Source: SHVO01 sp041919675 | Lineage (GTDB): Bacteria > Pseudomonadota > Alphaproteobacteria > Rhodospirillales > Rhodospirillaceae | DNA: 23,154 bases | Direction: 5' to 3' | NCBI GenBank assembly: GCA_041919675.1 | Contig: JAYRTJ010000052.1 | Span: forward strand, 1-23,154 | Shown here: positions 22,860-23,154 of the stretch, in pieces | Layout of the letters: every line of letters starts with the position of its first letter | How positions within the stretch are numbered: the first letter of the stretch is position 1 | Notes under the pieces: model-generated | Told to the model about the DNA's origin: nothing | Database searches by the model: none | Seen by the model: the letters and a program-made list of their open reading frames with translations, nothing else | Program-made: the position numbers and the translations under genes

Positions 22860-22885
22860 CCGGGGGCGCGGAAACCGGCCCCCGG
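22860..22885 (-). terminator. GC-rich hairpin after the DoxX-type gene
   Basis: CCGGGGG (22860-22866) pairs with CCCCCGG (22879-22885), with an inner CGG/CCG. It lies 18 nt after the DoxX-type stop and just before the rpmI -35. It lacks a U-tract on the - strand, so terminator activity is uncertain; on the + strand a T-run follows. Confidence 0.4.
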
Positions 22886-22903
22886 AGGCCCTTTTTTGGG
22901 GGT

Positions 22904-23154
22904 CTAACCGGCCGCGGCTTCCGCCCGGCGCCGCGCGAAAATCGAATCGACGCTTAAAGGGCCGCCACCCGTGAAAAACAGGAGCAGGAAGACGAAGCAG
23001 AACAGGATCGCCGCGTCGCCGCCGTTGTTCACCGGATAGAACGTGCGCGGATGGTGGGCGATGAAATAGGCGACCGCCATCATGCCCGACAGCAGGAACG
23101 CGACCTGGCGGGTGAACAGGCCGATCAGCAGCAGCGCGCCGCCGGCGAATTCCA
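22904..23154 (-). CDS. DoxX-family membrane protein, 5' truncated
   Basis: The - strand is open from the window edge to a TAG at 22904, giving 82 residues of C-terminus. It has three hydrophobic segments: GGALLLIGLFTRQVAFLLSG, MMAVAYFIAHH, and AAILFCFVFLLLFFTGGG. The last is followed by a loop beginning PLSVDSIFARRRAEA. The pattern GG-LLLIGLFTR-A-LL--MMAVAYF--H is the usual second half of DoxX-type four-helix membrane proteins, which take part in redox or envelope stress functions. The start lies beyond the window. It is followed by a hairpin and then by the rpmI promoter on the same strand. Confidence 0.85.
   Translation of the reverse strand, partial: EFAGGALLLIGLFTRQVAFLLSGMMAVAYFIAHHPRTFYPVNNGGDAAILFCFVFLLLFFTGGGPLSVDSIFARRRAEAAAG

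Noticed and set aside
1..23154. CRISPR arrays, insertion sequences or integrase genes
   Set aside because: No regularly spaced repeats, transposase motifs or terminal repeats were seen.

Overview
The window is a 23 kb stretch of a high-GC genome. Gene content and protein sequences fit an alphaproteobacterium: a lone groEL behind a CIRCE-like box, bifunctional mnmC, an rpmI-rplT-pheS-pheT cluster, a DoxX-family gene, and a FemAB-like acyltransferase of the type linked to PEP-CTERM/exosortase systems. I cannot place it below class with confidence. No phage, insertion sequence, CRISPR array or rRNA was seen.

Layout. (1) 1-2411, + strand: the 3' part of a patatin-like (DUF3376-type) gene, then a small outer-membrane barrel protein. 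(2) 2427-4561, - strand: a DUF6502-type gene with a helix-turn-helix-like N-terminus, followed by a DUF5666-type lipoprotein. Two copies of a 17-bp GTGGGAA...TTCCCAC palindrome lie upstream. (3) 4701-5153: a gene-free stretch full of long inverted repeats, possibly a structured RNA. (4) 5154-7127, - strand: mnmC. (5) 7292-11886, + strand: a secreted tandem alpha/beta hydrolase with two complementary, incomplete catalytic triads, translationally coupled to a TldD-like/TldE-like protease pair. (6) 12147-13820: groEL without groES, with a degenerate CIRCE element and a His/Asp-rich tail. (7) 14041-15072: the FemAB-like gene behind a textbook sigma-54 promoter. (8) 15069-15433: an apparent gene remnant and tRNA-Ser(GGA). 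(9) 15434-16201: a gap with a perfect DnaA box, a small membrane protein and a terminator cluster. (10) 22672-16202, - strand: rpmI, rplT, pheS, an ASCH-domain gene, pheT and lepA. (11) 23154-22904: the 3' end of a DoxX-family gene.

How the genes work together. The - strand block at 16-23 kb is translation machinery: L35, L20, both PheRS subunits and EF-4. An ASCH-fold protein lies between pheS and pheT with 4-nt overlaps on both sides. mnmC (wobble-uridine modification) and tRNA-Ser add to the translation theme. The hydrolase-TldD-TldE unit looks like a peptide or ester processing operon. The DUF6502/DUF5666 pair looks like a self-regulated cell-envelope module of unknown function.

Most promising for something new: the DUF6502/DUF5666 module with its twin palindromes and the neighbouring structured region; the hydrolase with split triads coupled to TldD/E; the pheS-ASCH-pheT arrangement; and the sigma-54 control of the FemAB-like gene.
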